Below the pieces are notes generated by a model. It saw only the letters and a program-made list of their open reading frames with translations. It was not told the origin of the DNA and made no database searches. The position numbers and the translations under genes are program-made. 64,000 bases of DNA from Eutreptiella sp. 'Long Island Sound 2002' (lineage: Eukaryota; Euglenozoa; Euglenophyceae; Eutreptiales; Eutreptiaceae), in NCBI GenBank assembly GCA_964036045.1, contig OZ038382.1, forward strand, positions 108,212,578-108,276,577, given 5' to 3'. Positions 43,608-55,150 of this stretch are shown piece by piece (the first letter of the stretch is position 1; each line of letters opens with the position of its first letter).

Positions 43608-45315
43608 TCACTGGCCTTCCGCCAGGACTCGGCTCCAGAGGGCCACTGGCACGTGCCTCCCATCGTCAAGCACTTGTTCCAACACAGCGCCAACGGCGTA
43701 GTCGGTGCGCAAGACGAACCCTCGGTCAGGATCCACGAGCTGCAGACCAAATGCGGATAGCAGCGCCTGCTTCATCCCCTCAAAGGCACGGTCGGACTCA
43801 GCATTCCAGCCCAGAGCCTTCTTGGACCCCTTCTTGGTCTCCTCTCGGTTCCCCTTGAGCATGGTGGTCATGGGGGCTGCATACTCGGCACACATCCTGA
43901 TATACCCCGAGTAGTAGTTGCAGAACCCCAAGTACGCCTGTAGTGCGCCAGGTATGGGCTTCCGCTGCCCGTTCCCAACGACGTGGCCAGCGAAGACCAC
44001 CTCGCTTACCGCAATGGTCGCCTTGTCACTGCTGCCCGTGAGTTTGTGCCAAACCAGAAGGTCTGGCACTCGGGTGACGTCCCTCTCATGTGCCTCCAGG
44101 TGCTCCTCATAGCTCATACTGGGGTCCCCGGACGCGATGATCACGTCGTCCACAAAGGGGTCCGCATTGCCGTTGGTAAGGCCCATGGGCATCACCTTCC
44201 ACTGGAGAGGTCCAAGTGGGGTGCTCATGGCTGTGCAGGCACAGGACTCCTCGGGCGAGAGGCATCTGATGATAACCATGTTTCAGGTCAATCACCGTGA
44301 AGATCCTCCGCCGGTGTTGTTTTTGCAGCATGTCCTCAATGAGGGGCAGCGTATAGCTGTCATGCTGCGTTTGGGCGTTTAGGCTGTGGTCGTCGACCAC
44401 GAGCCGCCACTCACCGGCCACCTTCTTGGGGACGACGAAGCACGGAGAGGCCCACTCGGAGTGGCACGGCTCAAGCCAGCCTCCCTCGATGAAATCAGGG
44501 AGGATCTTCTCCATGGCCTCCTTCCTCTCGCCCCTCAGGGCGAACTCCCCGTGTCGATACACACGGGGGTCCTGCTTCAGTCGTATCTTGGCCTCGCCAT
44601 ATGGTCCACGCACCGGTGGGGGAAACACAGGTTTTCCGCTGAAGAAGGTATCCCCGTACTTCTGCTTCAGCCTGGCCCTCAATGCCTGGATCTTGGGGCA
44701 ATCATCGGACTCCGCCTTGGACTTTCCGGGCACCTGGACCACTGAGCTAAATTGAGGGGTAGCGACTCCACTCGGTTTCGGCTCAGGTGGTCTTCCCTGG
44801 TGGCCCAAAGGGCCATCTCTGGTCTTGCCTCGGAACAAGTCGCCGTAGGTGGGTGGGTTGCCCCCGACTGGCTTGTCCTGGCTGGACATGTGGTCCAGCA
44901 CCCTCTTTACGAGGGTATTCCGATCATAGGAACCAGAAACAATCGAGTCCACTTCCCACCAGGATTTGTCCTGGCCCTTGCCCTCACGCTGGTTCCCCCA
45001 GTCGTGAAAGGGCTGATCCATATACCCCTGAACCAGATCCAACACCTCTTCAGTGAGGGGGTCCTCCGATTCTCCGATGTCAACAGGGGAAACCGCAAAG
45101 CATTGCCGCCATGGCTCCGCTATGATGCGGTTGACACACACGAAGTCCGTGGTGTCGGCCTGTTCAAGGCCCCCATCCACATAGTGGAATTCCGTTGGCC
45201 ATCTCTGGGGTGGCATGGGCTGTCCCTTAGCGTCCTGATAGACACTCTCTCTAGCCGGTAGGACGACCTTGTTTAAGGTCATGTTGGTCAATGAGACCAC
45301 CCAAACTCGGGTGCT
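43608..45315 (-). pseudogene. Reverse transcriptase of element C
   Basis: SEWASPCFVVPKKVAGEWRL, VIDLKHGYHQMPLA and FVDDVIIASGD are the palm motifs. A shift occurs near 44250-44280, and about 40 codons including the FQRMMNNLL-type helix are missing between NGNAD and PFVDD relative to element A. The frame opens right after the conserved TAA at 45316-45318; the first ATG is in SLTNMTLNKVV. Confidence 0.85.
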
Positions 45316-46491
45316 TTACTCCTCGGTGCATCCCATAGGAACAACCAGCACTGCCTTGGAGCGGTCCTTGCGAATCTTCGCTACCGCCCTTGGAATGTCC
45401 CATTGGGGGCAATGGATCCACATCAAACCCTGATGCGGACCCCAGTGCTTCTTCCACGCGGAGTCCTGGGCGCTCCAGCACTTCTCACAAACCCGAAGAT
45501 GGGCGGAGGTTCCTGGAGAGAACACATCGAGGGCCAGATCCGAACCTCCCAGGTCCGCAACCACTCGGCTCGCCACTTCCGACATTACGCCGTACTCCTG
45601 GTTTGGTGGCCCAGTTGGCTCAGTGTCCAGCGCGGCTACTTCGAGCTGATTGCGTTCCGGGTGTATCCATTGGCATTCCACATGGTGCTCAGGTGACGAG
45701 AGCCACGAGAGCTGGTCGTCCTGGTACAGGGTCATTGAGGCCTGGGCTGGGAGAACGCCGGAGTCCGTCTCCATCATGAAGTCGTACCCAACGATCATGT
45801 CCCAGTCCATCTCGGCCTCGTAGAAGCCACCTTGCAGGAGAATTTCCTTGCCAAGGTCCGGGCGGCTCAGCTCACGGTGGTTCACGAACTGCAGCCCAAT
45901 GGCCGCTTCCTTCGTGCCTCCCACCATGTACTGGCCGTTCGCCACCTTCAGCCTGACAGGCTTCCGACTGTCGGTCCAGCACTCTGGCGGAAGTAGGCCA
46001 GCCTTGACCAAGCTGACCTGAGCTCCCGTGTTGACCAACACGTTGAAGACCTTCTCCACTTCCCCGCATAGGGCACGGACCTTAAGGTGCAACTGCAGCT
46101 CACACCAAACACGGCGCACGGCGTGCTAGGGCAGGATCTCCGGCCGTTTCAGAAGCTCAACAAGCAACTGGTGCAGGTCGTGGACAATAGGCTCAGGCTG
46201 CCCATCTGCAGCATCCAGCTGCGGACCGGGTGATCCTCCGATACTCTCGGATAGATCTTGAAGCACATCAAATACATTCTTGGTCGCGAAGGATGGACGG
46301 GTGCAAGGGTTCGTGCCGTCACTTGCCCTCACCCTGCCACCGCGACTGTCTTTCGTTTTGGCTGCCGGACCGGGCCTTCCGCCCGCGGCCATCCCTTTGT
46401 GCTCACTGTCTCCCGACTGGGATGGTGTGGCGCTTCCCACGACACCATCCTGCGACCGCCCTAGCTGGGGCCCTTGGCTGCAGGGGCTCTG
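45316..46491 (-). pseudogene. Aspartic protease and linker of element C
   Basis: The gag frame runs on past TAG at 46492-46494 and a second TAG at 46126-46128 in the same frame, then reads VFNVLVNTGAQVSLVKAGLL and MIVGYDFMME. The catalytic DTGA is NTGA (AAC at 46030-46032), which should inactivate the protease. A linker with SAHLRVCEKCW follows, ending MGCTEE and TAA at 45316-45318. That stop and its flanks are shared with element A. Confidence 0.8.
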
Positions 46492-49113
46492 CTAAGGGGC
46501 GTTGGTTGTGGTAGTAGGGGTACTCTTCTCCGCATCAACCTCGTTGACACCCTTCTTCTTTCCCCCTTTCTTACCCTTCTTGTCCTTGTCCTTGTTCTTG
46601 TCGTTCTCTTTGTTCTTTCTGCTCTTGTCGTCCGACTTGGGAAGCCAGGAACTCTTGATCTCTTGGATCGCCTTGGCCAACTCGGTCCCCAGCGACATCA
46701 GCTTGCAGAGCTCGTCCTTGGAGACCTCCACCTTGGTCTCCCGGATACCCGCGGGTGCACGCTTCTTGGACCCGTGCGCCTTCTTGTAGGCCTCTGTGTC
46801 GGCCTTGTGGATGGGGCAAGTCCGGTGGTCATAGTTGAACCCTTTGTTCCTCCCATAAGACACGAAACAGCCCTGAGGGTGAGCTCGTATGAACTCCCCA
46901 AAGGACAGCAGAGGGTGGCCAATGCGGCGGGGGTCCTTCTTCTCCTTCTTCTTGCAACCCTTCTGCAGGGGCTTCCAGCTTCCCCGGTTGCTCCCCGTGT
47001 TCAGGCTGTTGGCCACGAAGGCACAAACGGCCATCTCGGCGGGCTCATCGTCGTCGTCATCGTCGTCGAGAGCCTCATCGCCAGCGGCTCCCGCCGGGTC
47101 CATGGCGGCTTCCCTGCCAGGCCCCTCGCCAACGTAGTTGACGTCACGGTCGCCAGGCCTCAACCCGCGGGTGTGGTGGAGGTTCCTGTACTCCTTGAGT
47201 ACCTCCTCTCCAACAAACTCCAGGATCTCGTCGCAACTCATCCGCGGCAGGATGGCCTGCAGACGGATGGTCTGGCCGCTCACGTCACACTCATCAAAGC
47301 GCCACATCGCGGTCTTCTCGCGATCGCCTGTGACGGTGATGAGGAGAGCGTTCCGCAGGGAGTGCCGTTTGACATCCCGGGCCACGTTCTTCTTTGTCCA
47401 AGCCACCAAGTTCGTATGAAACTCCTTGGGGCGCATCATCTTGACCGTGTGGTTGGACTTGGCCCTCTTGGTCTCCTTCTTGGTGACTCTCCTGATCCAT
47501 GCTTCCGGCAGCATGGAGAGCAGGCGGGCCTGCTCGTCACCCTCATTCCAGTCCTACACGTTGCGGCGGAAGAGGGTGTATTGCCCCCGGAAGTCCCGCC
47601 AATCTCGTAGGCGGATCCCCCGACCATCATGCTGAAGCTTGATGGCCTTCCACCGCTTGGCAGCCACCTGCGGAGCGTCCACCAACTTCTGCTCGTTGAG
47701 CCACTTCTTGGCTTCCTTGAGGGTCTTGATTTTTCCCTCCTTGGTCACCATGAAGTATAGCTCTTGGAGCACCTCCGGCAGGCGGTACCTGAACCGTTTG
47801 AAGACACATCTCTCCGCATCTGCGGGATCCATGTCTTCAGTGACGGTCATCCCCCAATCGTCCAGCTTCTCCAAGAAGCGGTTAAGGTTGAGGGGGTTGC
47901 CATCGTACGTGGGGGGCTTGATGTCCTTCAGGTCTTCCCCCACGGCGGCATCCGCGGCCTTAGAGACCATGAACGCCGGCCGCGAGGTCGACCGAGGCTC
48001 CCATCGGCGTCCCCCACGGGCTCCCAGGGCCGCCACTTCCATCTCCTCCACGGTATCCGTGTGGCTACGCCGTTGTTCCTCCATGTACGCTGAACCTAGA
48101 TGTTCACGCCGTACTCCTTCCATGTATGTCTCCTCATCACGGTGCTGGCGGCCGCGTTCAGCGGCCTCCCGTCGTACACCACGCGGCAGGGTAATGCCGA
48201 ACTCTTCCGGGTCTTCCTCGCATCCGCCGACATCCCACTCCACGTCCCCTCCGGGGACCTCATCCCTGAGTCGACCATTACGCCCGCCAGCCATTGGGAC
48301 TGGCTCCTGGGCTGGTGCGGGGCGTCGGGGGCGTACCGGTGTCCGCGATGGAGCACGGCGATTGTGGTACTCCGCACTGAGCCACTCATCACGCCACTCC
48401 TCACCGCCACTGCCGGGCGGCACGCGCTCTTTACGGCGGCCCGCGCTGTGGTGAGAGGGGACGCTGAGAGAGGGGGCACTGGCCCTGGGGCGACTCCTCG
48501 GGGCTCCGCCGGGGGCGTGGGCTCTGCCTGGACCTGGTCCAGCTCCCCAGCCGTCGTCCGACGAGCCTGACTCCAGGGCCGGGTGGTCGCTGCCGACGCT
48601 CCCAGGGCCTTCCAGCTCGTCCAACCTCTGCTGCAGGCCGTTGATGACCTTGTTCAGCAGCCTGGTCTCACCCCTGGCGATGTCCAGCTCCCTCTGGGCG
48701 GCGGTGGCGACCTTGGCGATGTTGACCATCTCTGTCTTGGCGATGTCCAGCTCCCTCTGTGCGCCCGCAACGACCCTGGCGATGCGGATCATCTCGCCCT
48801 TGCCCGTGTCTACCTCGCGCTCGAGGGACTGGACCCTCCTGCGGAGGTGGACAATCCACCGCCAGGTGGCATCCGGGTCACTGTTCCCTGTTGGGTCGTC
48901 GGGGTCCCCAGGAGGTCCTCCAGGAGGGCCTCCGCCAGGCCCGTCCGGTCCAGGGGGTCCTCCCCCGCCCGGAGGTCCGCCTCCAGGGGGTCCACTTGGT
49001 GGGCGTCTTCCAGGGGGTCCTGATGGTCCTCCGCCAGGGGGTCCCGGCGGGCCTCCGCCGCGTCGCCTCGGTGGGTGCGAGGTTCGGGGCTTCTCCGTGT
49101 AGCCAAAGTCCAT
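46492..49113 (-). pseudogene. gag of element C: Gly/Pro-rich, coiled coil, capsid, Cys/His
   Basis: From MDFGYTEKPRTSHPPRR the order is a Gly/Pro-rich repeat, a coiled coil (VQSLEREVDTGKGEMIRIAR to LQQRLDELE), an Arg-rich region, then a capsid-like domain (DIKPPTYDGNPLNLNRFLEK; DWRDFRGQYTLF). A TAG at 47554-47556 interrupts it in frame before MLPEAWIRRVTKKE. The end has a Cys/His cluster (GCFVSYGRNKGFNYDHRTC then PIH) and a Lys/Asp-rich tail. Confidence 0.8.
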
Positions 49114-50862
49114 GTCTTCCTCCTCGTCCAGGTCGCCCCACGTAGGCGTCTCGGTCTTGCCCTCGGTGAATACGAGCTCCGGTAGGGAGGAGGGAGATCC
49201 TCACTCTCACCCTCCGGCTCCATAAGGACGTCTCCGCCTCCTCCGCCAGCCACTCCTCGGCGATGTCGGCGGCCTCGTCCATCCCCGTCGCTGGCAGTGA
49301 AGAAAAGGTCAGAGTCGTGGGGTTGTCGGCCTGCTGGCCTCCGTGACCTCTCGGGGGTCTTCCCCTTACCCTTCCTCCGTCGGTAGGCGGTGGGGCCACT
49401 GTCCCCACTGCTGCCCGTGTCAACCTCCTCCAGATCAAGCGTCATCTTGGAGGAGGCGTCCCCTTCGAAAAGCTTTCGAAGGGTCTCCACTCGGGATCCT
49501 CCCGGGGGAGTCTCGCGGAGGAGCTTGGCCTCCGCCTCCTCCATTGCGGCGGCCGTGGCTGCGGCAGCCCGCCTTCTGGCCTCCTCCCGGGCACGAGCAG
49601 CCTCGGCTTCCCTGGCCTGCTGCAGCCGAGCCTGCTCCGCTTTCAACGCCGCCAGCTCCGCCTCCATCTTGGCCCTCTCCTCAGCGACCTTCCGTCGCGC
49701 GGCCTCGATGGCGTCTCTCCTGGCAGCGTCCGCTTGGGCCTTGGCCGTTGCCTCGGCGTGGGCCCTTTCCTCCGCCTCCTTCTTTGCCCTCTCTTTGGCA
49801 AGCGCCTCTTCCAGCGCCTTCACCTCGGCCTCCTTGCGGACAATGGCCTCCTGGGCCAGGCGGGCTTCCTGGGCGGCTGCCGCCACCTCACCCCTGACCC
49901 GGGCAGTCGCTGCCTCCTGGGCGGCTGCGGCCGTGAGTCCGGCCGCAATGGCCCCCACGGTCGAGGCGTGAAAGGCCATGCTTCCGCCCCAATCTGTGGC
50001 CTCCTCCTGGGCGTTGCCGACGGCGCCTCCCACGGCAGCGTTCTGCTGCTTGGCCCGTTGCCGGGCAACCCGAAGGTTGCAGGGCACCCCACAGGCGCGC
50101 TCACAGGTGCGGGCCACGTCTGTCTTGTCGGGAGCGACACTGCCGCTGGAGCTGGCCTGGTCGGCCGGCATCCTCCCGCGGTCGGCCGACTCCACGTCGC
50201 TGCTGGGTCCTGATTGCCTCAGGTGCAGCTGACGCGGTTTGGCTTTGGCCTTCTTCGCAACTTCGAGGAAGTCGCCAAGGGTGGTGTGGCTGGGATGGTG
50301 ACCGCCACTGGCCCGTTGGGGGCTTGGGGCTGGGGTTCCGCCCTTGGCAGCTTGGGCGGCTTCGGCGGCCAGGGATTCCTGGTACTCCCGCCACTTCTTG
50401 TCCCGCTTCTTGTCCACGGCGGACCGCTTGTCCTTCCCAGGAGACGCGTTGCTGCTGCTGCCCTGCAGCGTGCGCTCGTTCCCCGGCTCCAGAAAACCTC
50501 ATCTCGATCATGTCCCACATGGAGACGTTGATCGTGGCGCCCGATAGGTACTTGTTGGGGTTCTCGTCCTCGTCAATCCCGTCGGGGCGCAGCCCTTCGC
50601 CGGGTCTGTCCAGGCGGGTCCAGACCCTCCAGCGCTTCGTGCGGAAGCGGTAGGCGTATCCTTCCACCCGCAGCCAGTCTTCCACTGCCTGCAGGCGGTC
50701 GGCGCCCATGTCCTTGCGGAGCTCAAAGCTCCCGGGCATGCCACCTTCGCACTGGGGAATGCTGTTGCGGTAGTACTGCCCCCACACCAACCCACGCAGT
50801 AGGCGCACCGCATGGGGGTGGGGCAGCGGCCACGTCTTGCCCGCCTCCTGCCAGTTCACCAT
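49114..50862 (-). pseudogene. gag of element C: N-terminal region
   Basis: The likely start is the ATG at 50862 (MVNWQEAGKTWPLPHPHAVR). The first ~135 residues look globular (RLQAVEDWLRVEGYAYRFR; YLSGATINVSMWDMIEMRF). After a shift near 50450 comes MDKKRDKKWREYQESLAAE and a very long Ala/Glu/Arg coiled coil (about 49950-49500), then acidic and Arg-rich parts. A second shift near 49190 joins the downstream frame. No such long coiled coil is typical of gypsy gag. Confidence 0.65.
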
Positions 50863-51096
50863 CGGTGTCGATGGACCGGTCTTGGGGGTTGCTGTTGAGG
50901 CAGTCGATGTAGCTGGGAGTATGGCCGGTGCTGGTCGGCAGAAGGAACTCCCTGATGTCGGAGTTCCGGTCGCTACACCTCCTTCACGGACTCGGCGCTG
51001 TTGCCAGGCGGCGCTGCGAAGCCCTTGGTGCTCGGGGTTCAGGCAGCCCCGAGTGGCACGCGAGGGATGGCTAACCTTGCGGCGGTGAAACGCTTT
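50863..51096 (-). other. Leader between C 5' LTR and gag
   Basis: Starts AAAAGCGTTTCACCGCCGC after the LTR. No match to common tRNA primer sites; a self-priming or uncommon tRNA primer is possible. Confidence 0.4.
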
Positions 51097-52223
51097 TGAC
51101 GCGTTCCCGTGGGGGGCCTGGCCACGGGACGCTGCGGTGGACATGCACAAGCAAGCAGGCAGGCAAAGCACTGCGCTCACAGGGGCATCATCACGCTCGT
51201 GTCATGTGACAAAGCGTTTCAGGATCCTTGCCACTCTGATACAAGGGAACAAAAGTATGTACAGCAACACATCAGGATATGTACACATGGGGTTGAGACT
51301 GGACTGGGGGAGGGGCATCACAGGACAATAGACACTCAGTCCCAACTCATATCTCAATCCCTGGTCCGACCCTCTCAGTGGCTGGCAGGGGCGGGGGCTC
51401 AAACACAACCCATGCCCTACTCAGTCCGGACCCTGAAACCCTGCCAATAGGGGAAGGTGTTCCGCCCAGCCACAGGCGAGTTCCTGGGAACCAAGGAGCT
51501 CCAAGGCCAACAGACAGTGGCTCCCTGTGCTCCCTTCACGGCTGGTCCCAACTCCCCTCTGAGACAGAGATAAGGCCCCGCCATTATTCCCTAGGAGTTG
51601 GTAGCTGAAAATGGGCTGTTTCAGCCCAAACTGATATTGGCTCCGAAAACTCCAAAATTGACCCCTCGTCCGGACCCGCCAGAGGTAGGGACGAGGCAAC
51701 TGACCCTATGTCTCTCAAGTACGAAGTCCCTGGAGCCCTCACCCAACCTGGTTCCCTCTGAGGTCCGGCATCAGGGCACCACGGGTTCATCAAGTGGGGT
51801 CATGATGCCAAAATCACCAAAATCGGCGTCATTCCCACGGGTGGCTCGCCCGGCAAGGGCAAGGCCAATGGCTCACAGGATAGGAGGCAGGACCTAGGAC
51901 CTATATCTGAGTGCACAGAACAGGCGACGTCAGGCAGTGATTTCACGACAATTAGAAATCGCGGTAGAAATCGGGTATTTCACCGATTTCCAACCGCAAA
52001 TCGTCCAAGACAGTAAAATTATGGTAATTCGACATCGATTTAATGGTTAGAAATCGGATTCCAGATTTCGCGGGTTAGAGAACAGGGATATCCCGCTGAC
52101 AGCCGGTGTCAACGGCATCCGCACGGGTGTGACGGCTCAAAGGCCTTCGGGCCATGGGCCATAACGGGTTTGACGGCTCACAGGCCTCTGGGCCATGGGC
52201 CATAGGTTCTGCCTACCGCTTCA
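51097..52223 (-). repeat. 5' LTR of element C (1127 bp)
   Basis: Pairs with 38989-40116; same TG...CA ends on the minus strand. Confidence 0.92.
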
Positions 52224-52617
52224 CTAGTACAGGAGTTGATTTCTCGGGGTGCAGAAATGGAGGCCCACATCGACGACGTGAGTTTGGGTACTAATACCCA
52301 GGAGGACCATTTTCTTCTCCTCCGTGAATGTTTCATTGTTTGTCAAGAAAATCATCTCCGAATCAAACTCGAAAAATGTCGGTTTATGAAAGAGGAGATG
52401 GAGTATTTGGGTTTCGACGTGGGGTATGGCTGGTGGAAACCAGCCGCGTCTAAGATGCAGCCCTCTACAGGACATGCATATTCGCGATGACCCTAAGAAG
52501 GGTCTACACGACGTGAGGAGTTTTGTGGGTGCCTGTAACTTCTATAGGCGCCACATCCACAATTTTACCTACTCCTCTGCCCCCCTCACTGACCTAATCA
52601 AGCAAAATACTCCCTAG
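52224..52617 (+). pseudogene. Reverse transcriptase of element B, C-terminal part
   Basis: Resumes at the CTAG target copy (52224-52227) as QELISRGAEMEAHIDDVSLG, with catalytic HIDD (about 52272), then the thumb (RIKLEKCRFMKEEMEYLGF) and RNase H connection (SFVGACNFYRRHIHNFT). A frameshift lies near 52485 and a stop near 52615. Confidence 0.85.
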
Positions 52618-53140
52618 AGGTGGACCGCCAGAGAGGAGGAGTGTTTCCAGGATTTGAAGAAGAAAATTGCCTCCTTCAACTGCCAGTGATGTAGGGGTGT
52701 GTGGAACGATCTACCAATGACAGAAGCTCAACCCAGCTGAACTCGGCCACTGCCATTAACGTACTAGAGGACTGAACCGTGATGGCTCCTTGAAACATGA
52801 CTATCCTACCAGTGAGTGGCGGCTGGTGCGACTGGGCCACTGAAATTGGAAATCGAACCAAGCGCGTTCCAATTACAGCACCTATGACCAGGAGTTCCTG
52901 GCCGGTATGTTGGTGTTTTCGTCACAATCCCGACTCCTGGGATCTAACCCTATTGTCTGGCTCTGTGACCAGGAACCTGTGAAGTCTTTTCAGAAGGGCC
53001 CACCACCAGAGAAAGCAACACTAAAGCGGTGGTGGACTTACCTGAGCCAGTTCAGGCTGACAGTTCATCATATCCCCGGTATAAAAAATGAACTGTCTGA
53101 CTATATATCGCGCAATAACTTCGATGCGCTTATAGGTGAG
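52618..53140 (+). pseudogene. RNase H of element B
   Basis: The first half (52618-52870) is full of stops. The second half reads YDQEFLAGM (Glu), WLCDQEPVKSF (Asp), LSQFRLTVHHIPGIKNELSD and YISR (last Asp). An Ala- or Arg-for-stop reconstruction is not attempted. Confidence 0.7.
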
Positions 53141-54085
53141 AGCTCTGAGGCGATGGCCAAAGAGGCTTTCCAGCGTATGGATGTCCAGCTTGACCTGTCC
53201 ATGCGCACTGCTGGAATCCTGGAGGGTTCGAGCCTAACCGACTATCAGTCAGAGTATAAAGAAATTCTCCAAAACCTCAGCACTGGTCTCGAACCCCGTG
53301 TCATTGACGGGCACCAGTGGAATAAAAACAACCAGTACCTCTTCTACGAGGACCGTATTTTTGTACCTGAGGCCCAGCTTGATGGGTGCCTACAGTGCTC
53401 CCATCTCATCTCTGGTCACACTGGCGCTAATCGGTCAGTGGACTTCTTCCGTGAGTGTTTCTACTCTAGTCTAACCCTGACTGAACTGAGGTCTCGTATG
53501 CAGACCATTGGGGATGCCTGTGGCTGTCATGCCAGTAAGCAGAGCGACAGTAGGGATAGGGGACTGATTTCCAGCTTACTCATACCCTATTGTGCTAACT
53601 CTCCTCTCTATGTGGAATTCATCCACGGTCCACCACGCTTCGGCGGCTATGATAGTTGCTTAGTGGTCACCTGTGGCCTACTCCGCTTCACCCGTGTGTT
53701 CCCTTGCAATAAGAAAATCACAGGTGAGCAGACTGTGAAAATGTTGGTCGAACAATGGTTCGAACCCTATGCGGCACCTAAGCATGTGCACTCTGATGAA
53801 GATGTACGCATCCACAGTGACACTGGATGGTACAAAGGAGTGCTAAATGCCCTTAACGTGGAGGTAACCACAGGTGTGCCCTATAACCACACGTCTAACC
53901 CTCTTTGTGAGACGCAGAACTGTGTGGTAGAACGAAACCTAACCATCCTGATGAAACAGACTGGGTTAGTCTAGTGCCCTGGGCAGTGCTGACCATCAAC
54001 TCACAGCAGAGCTCTTCTACAGGTTTCACCTCCCACGAACTGTTCCATGGAGGACGACCTCTTTCCTTAGGACTTCAAGAGTCCT
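53141..54085 (+). pseudogene. Integrase of element B
   Basis: HHCC zinc domain (HLISGHTGANRS at about 53400, CGCHASKQ at about 53520), then the core. The first catalytic position reads YVEFIHGPPRF: Glu where the family has Asp. The second is Asp in HVHSDEDVRIH, the third Glu in NPLCETQNCVVER. A TAG near 53972 ends the main frame; WAVLTINSQQSSSTGFTSHE follows in another frame. Loss of the first Asp alone would be expected to disable strand transfer. Confidence 0.8.
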
Positions 54086-54752
54086 GTGGGAGATTGGCTG
54101 GAACACAAGCAGTCTATGGCTAACCAGGCTGGGACTAACCTCAGACATATTCGTGACTGTGAACTGAGCCGGCAGAACCGCCTACGGCGGCCTACAAGCT
54201 TCAAGGTTGGTGACCTTGTCTTGGTTCACCATTCACACCCACCCTCGTGGCGACGTAACTGCCTACAGGACCCTTATTTTGGACCCTATCGTATCATCAG
54301 GATAGATGGATCCACGATCCATGTCAGGTGCAGTCCACGTCTAGGCGGTGAACTGCTGTGTGCACCTAAACAGTTGAGGCACTATCACTCCCCTCACGAT
54401 TTGTCCTGGGATGAGTGGCGCCTCAGCGACAGTGAGGTCGAGCGTGTTGACCTAGAGAACGCTGCCAGCGCAGAGGAGGCAGACGAACTTGAAGAGATGA
54501 CTGCCGATGAGATGGCAGTCGATGGTTACTACGTGGTTGCAGGTTGTGCTCGTCACGAGTATAAACAGGGCTAGAAACTCCTAACCCTGTGGGATGGCTA
54601 TGGGTTATCTGAGGCGACCTGGGAACCTATGTCAGCCTTCATACAACCAGATGGGAGTATCAACCCGATCTTCCGCTCCTACCTCGTTGAGAACAACGAG
54701 AGGCAGCTACTAACCCGTGCTGAGACTCTGTCCCAGCGTAAAAAGAAAAACT
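54086..54752 (+). pseudogene. Integrase C-terminus and chromodomain of element B
   Basis: The basic SH3-like domain (FKVGDLVLVHHSHPPSW; FGPYRIIRIDGSTIHVR) and an acidic linker precede a chromodomain (HEYKQG, stop, KLLTLWDGYGLSEATWEP, then FIQPDGSINPIF). The TAG near 54572 falls where chromodomains have Trp, a one-base change from TGG. Ends with basic QRKKKN. Confidence 0.8.
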
Positions 54753-54794
54753 AATCTCCCTGTGTCAGTCTACTGACTGTATTCTAACCTTACA

Positions 54795-55150
54795 GGTGCA
54801 GTGAGCACTGTTGTGCAGACTTGCCCGTGTATGGGTGTAAGAACAGTTGTCGCAGTTGCCCCGCATTGCATCGCAAGACAGGACCGTTAGCCCCCCGTGA
54901 CAACCACTCCCTGGCCGAAGGCCATCGGTTTTTCACAGACCACGGCTTATTGAGCACTGCACTAACCCTGTCTGTGCCCTGCAGTCCCATGCCTATGGTT
55001 TCCAGCGGGGCCCAGGTGGCGGCTTATCAGGTTTGCAGCCAGCCAGCGAGTGTATGCCTTGTTGACCATGTGTTGTATGGGGACAGCCCTGATGTAATGA
55101 CCTTGGGGAGCCAACGAAGAACGGTGGCTTACTACACGAGGGGAGAATGA
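54795..55150 (+). CDS. Cys-rich ORF downstream of B chromodomain, unknown
   Basis: An open frame begins after a pyrimidine-rich CTAACCTTACAG that looks like a splice acceptor. It reads RCSEHCCADLPVYGCKNSCR then SCPALHRKTG, six or more Cys with His, followed by about 80 ordinary residues, and ends at a TGA near 55148. It may be a spliced extra exon of B or chance. No family recognised. Confidence 0.3.

Larger units (their letters stand above)
38989..52223 (-). mobile_element. Ty3/gypsy chromovirus C, full length, minus strand
   Basis: 13235 bp with 1128-bp and 1127-bp LTRs, target duplication CTAG (38985-38988, 52224-52227), TG...CA LTR ends, a polypurine tract, and gag, protease, reverse transcriptase, RNase H, integrase and chromodomain on the minus strand. 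It splits the reverse transcriptase of element B. It is the better preserved relative of element A and of the relic at 62555-63720. Frameshifts and several in-frame stops indicate it is inactive. No canonical tRNA primer site follows the 5' LTR. Confidence 0.92.

Noticed and set aside
48583-50213. Long plus-strand frames opposite gag of element C
   Set aside because: Products are Gly/Pro/Arg/Ser low complexity, the complement of the coiled-coil coding strand.
38989-52223. Elements C and A as independent families
   Set aside because: LTR, polypurine tract, untranslated region and pol align between them throughout.
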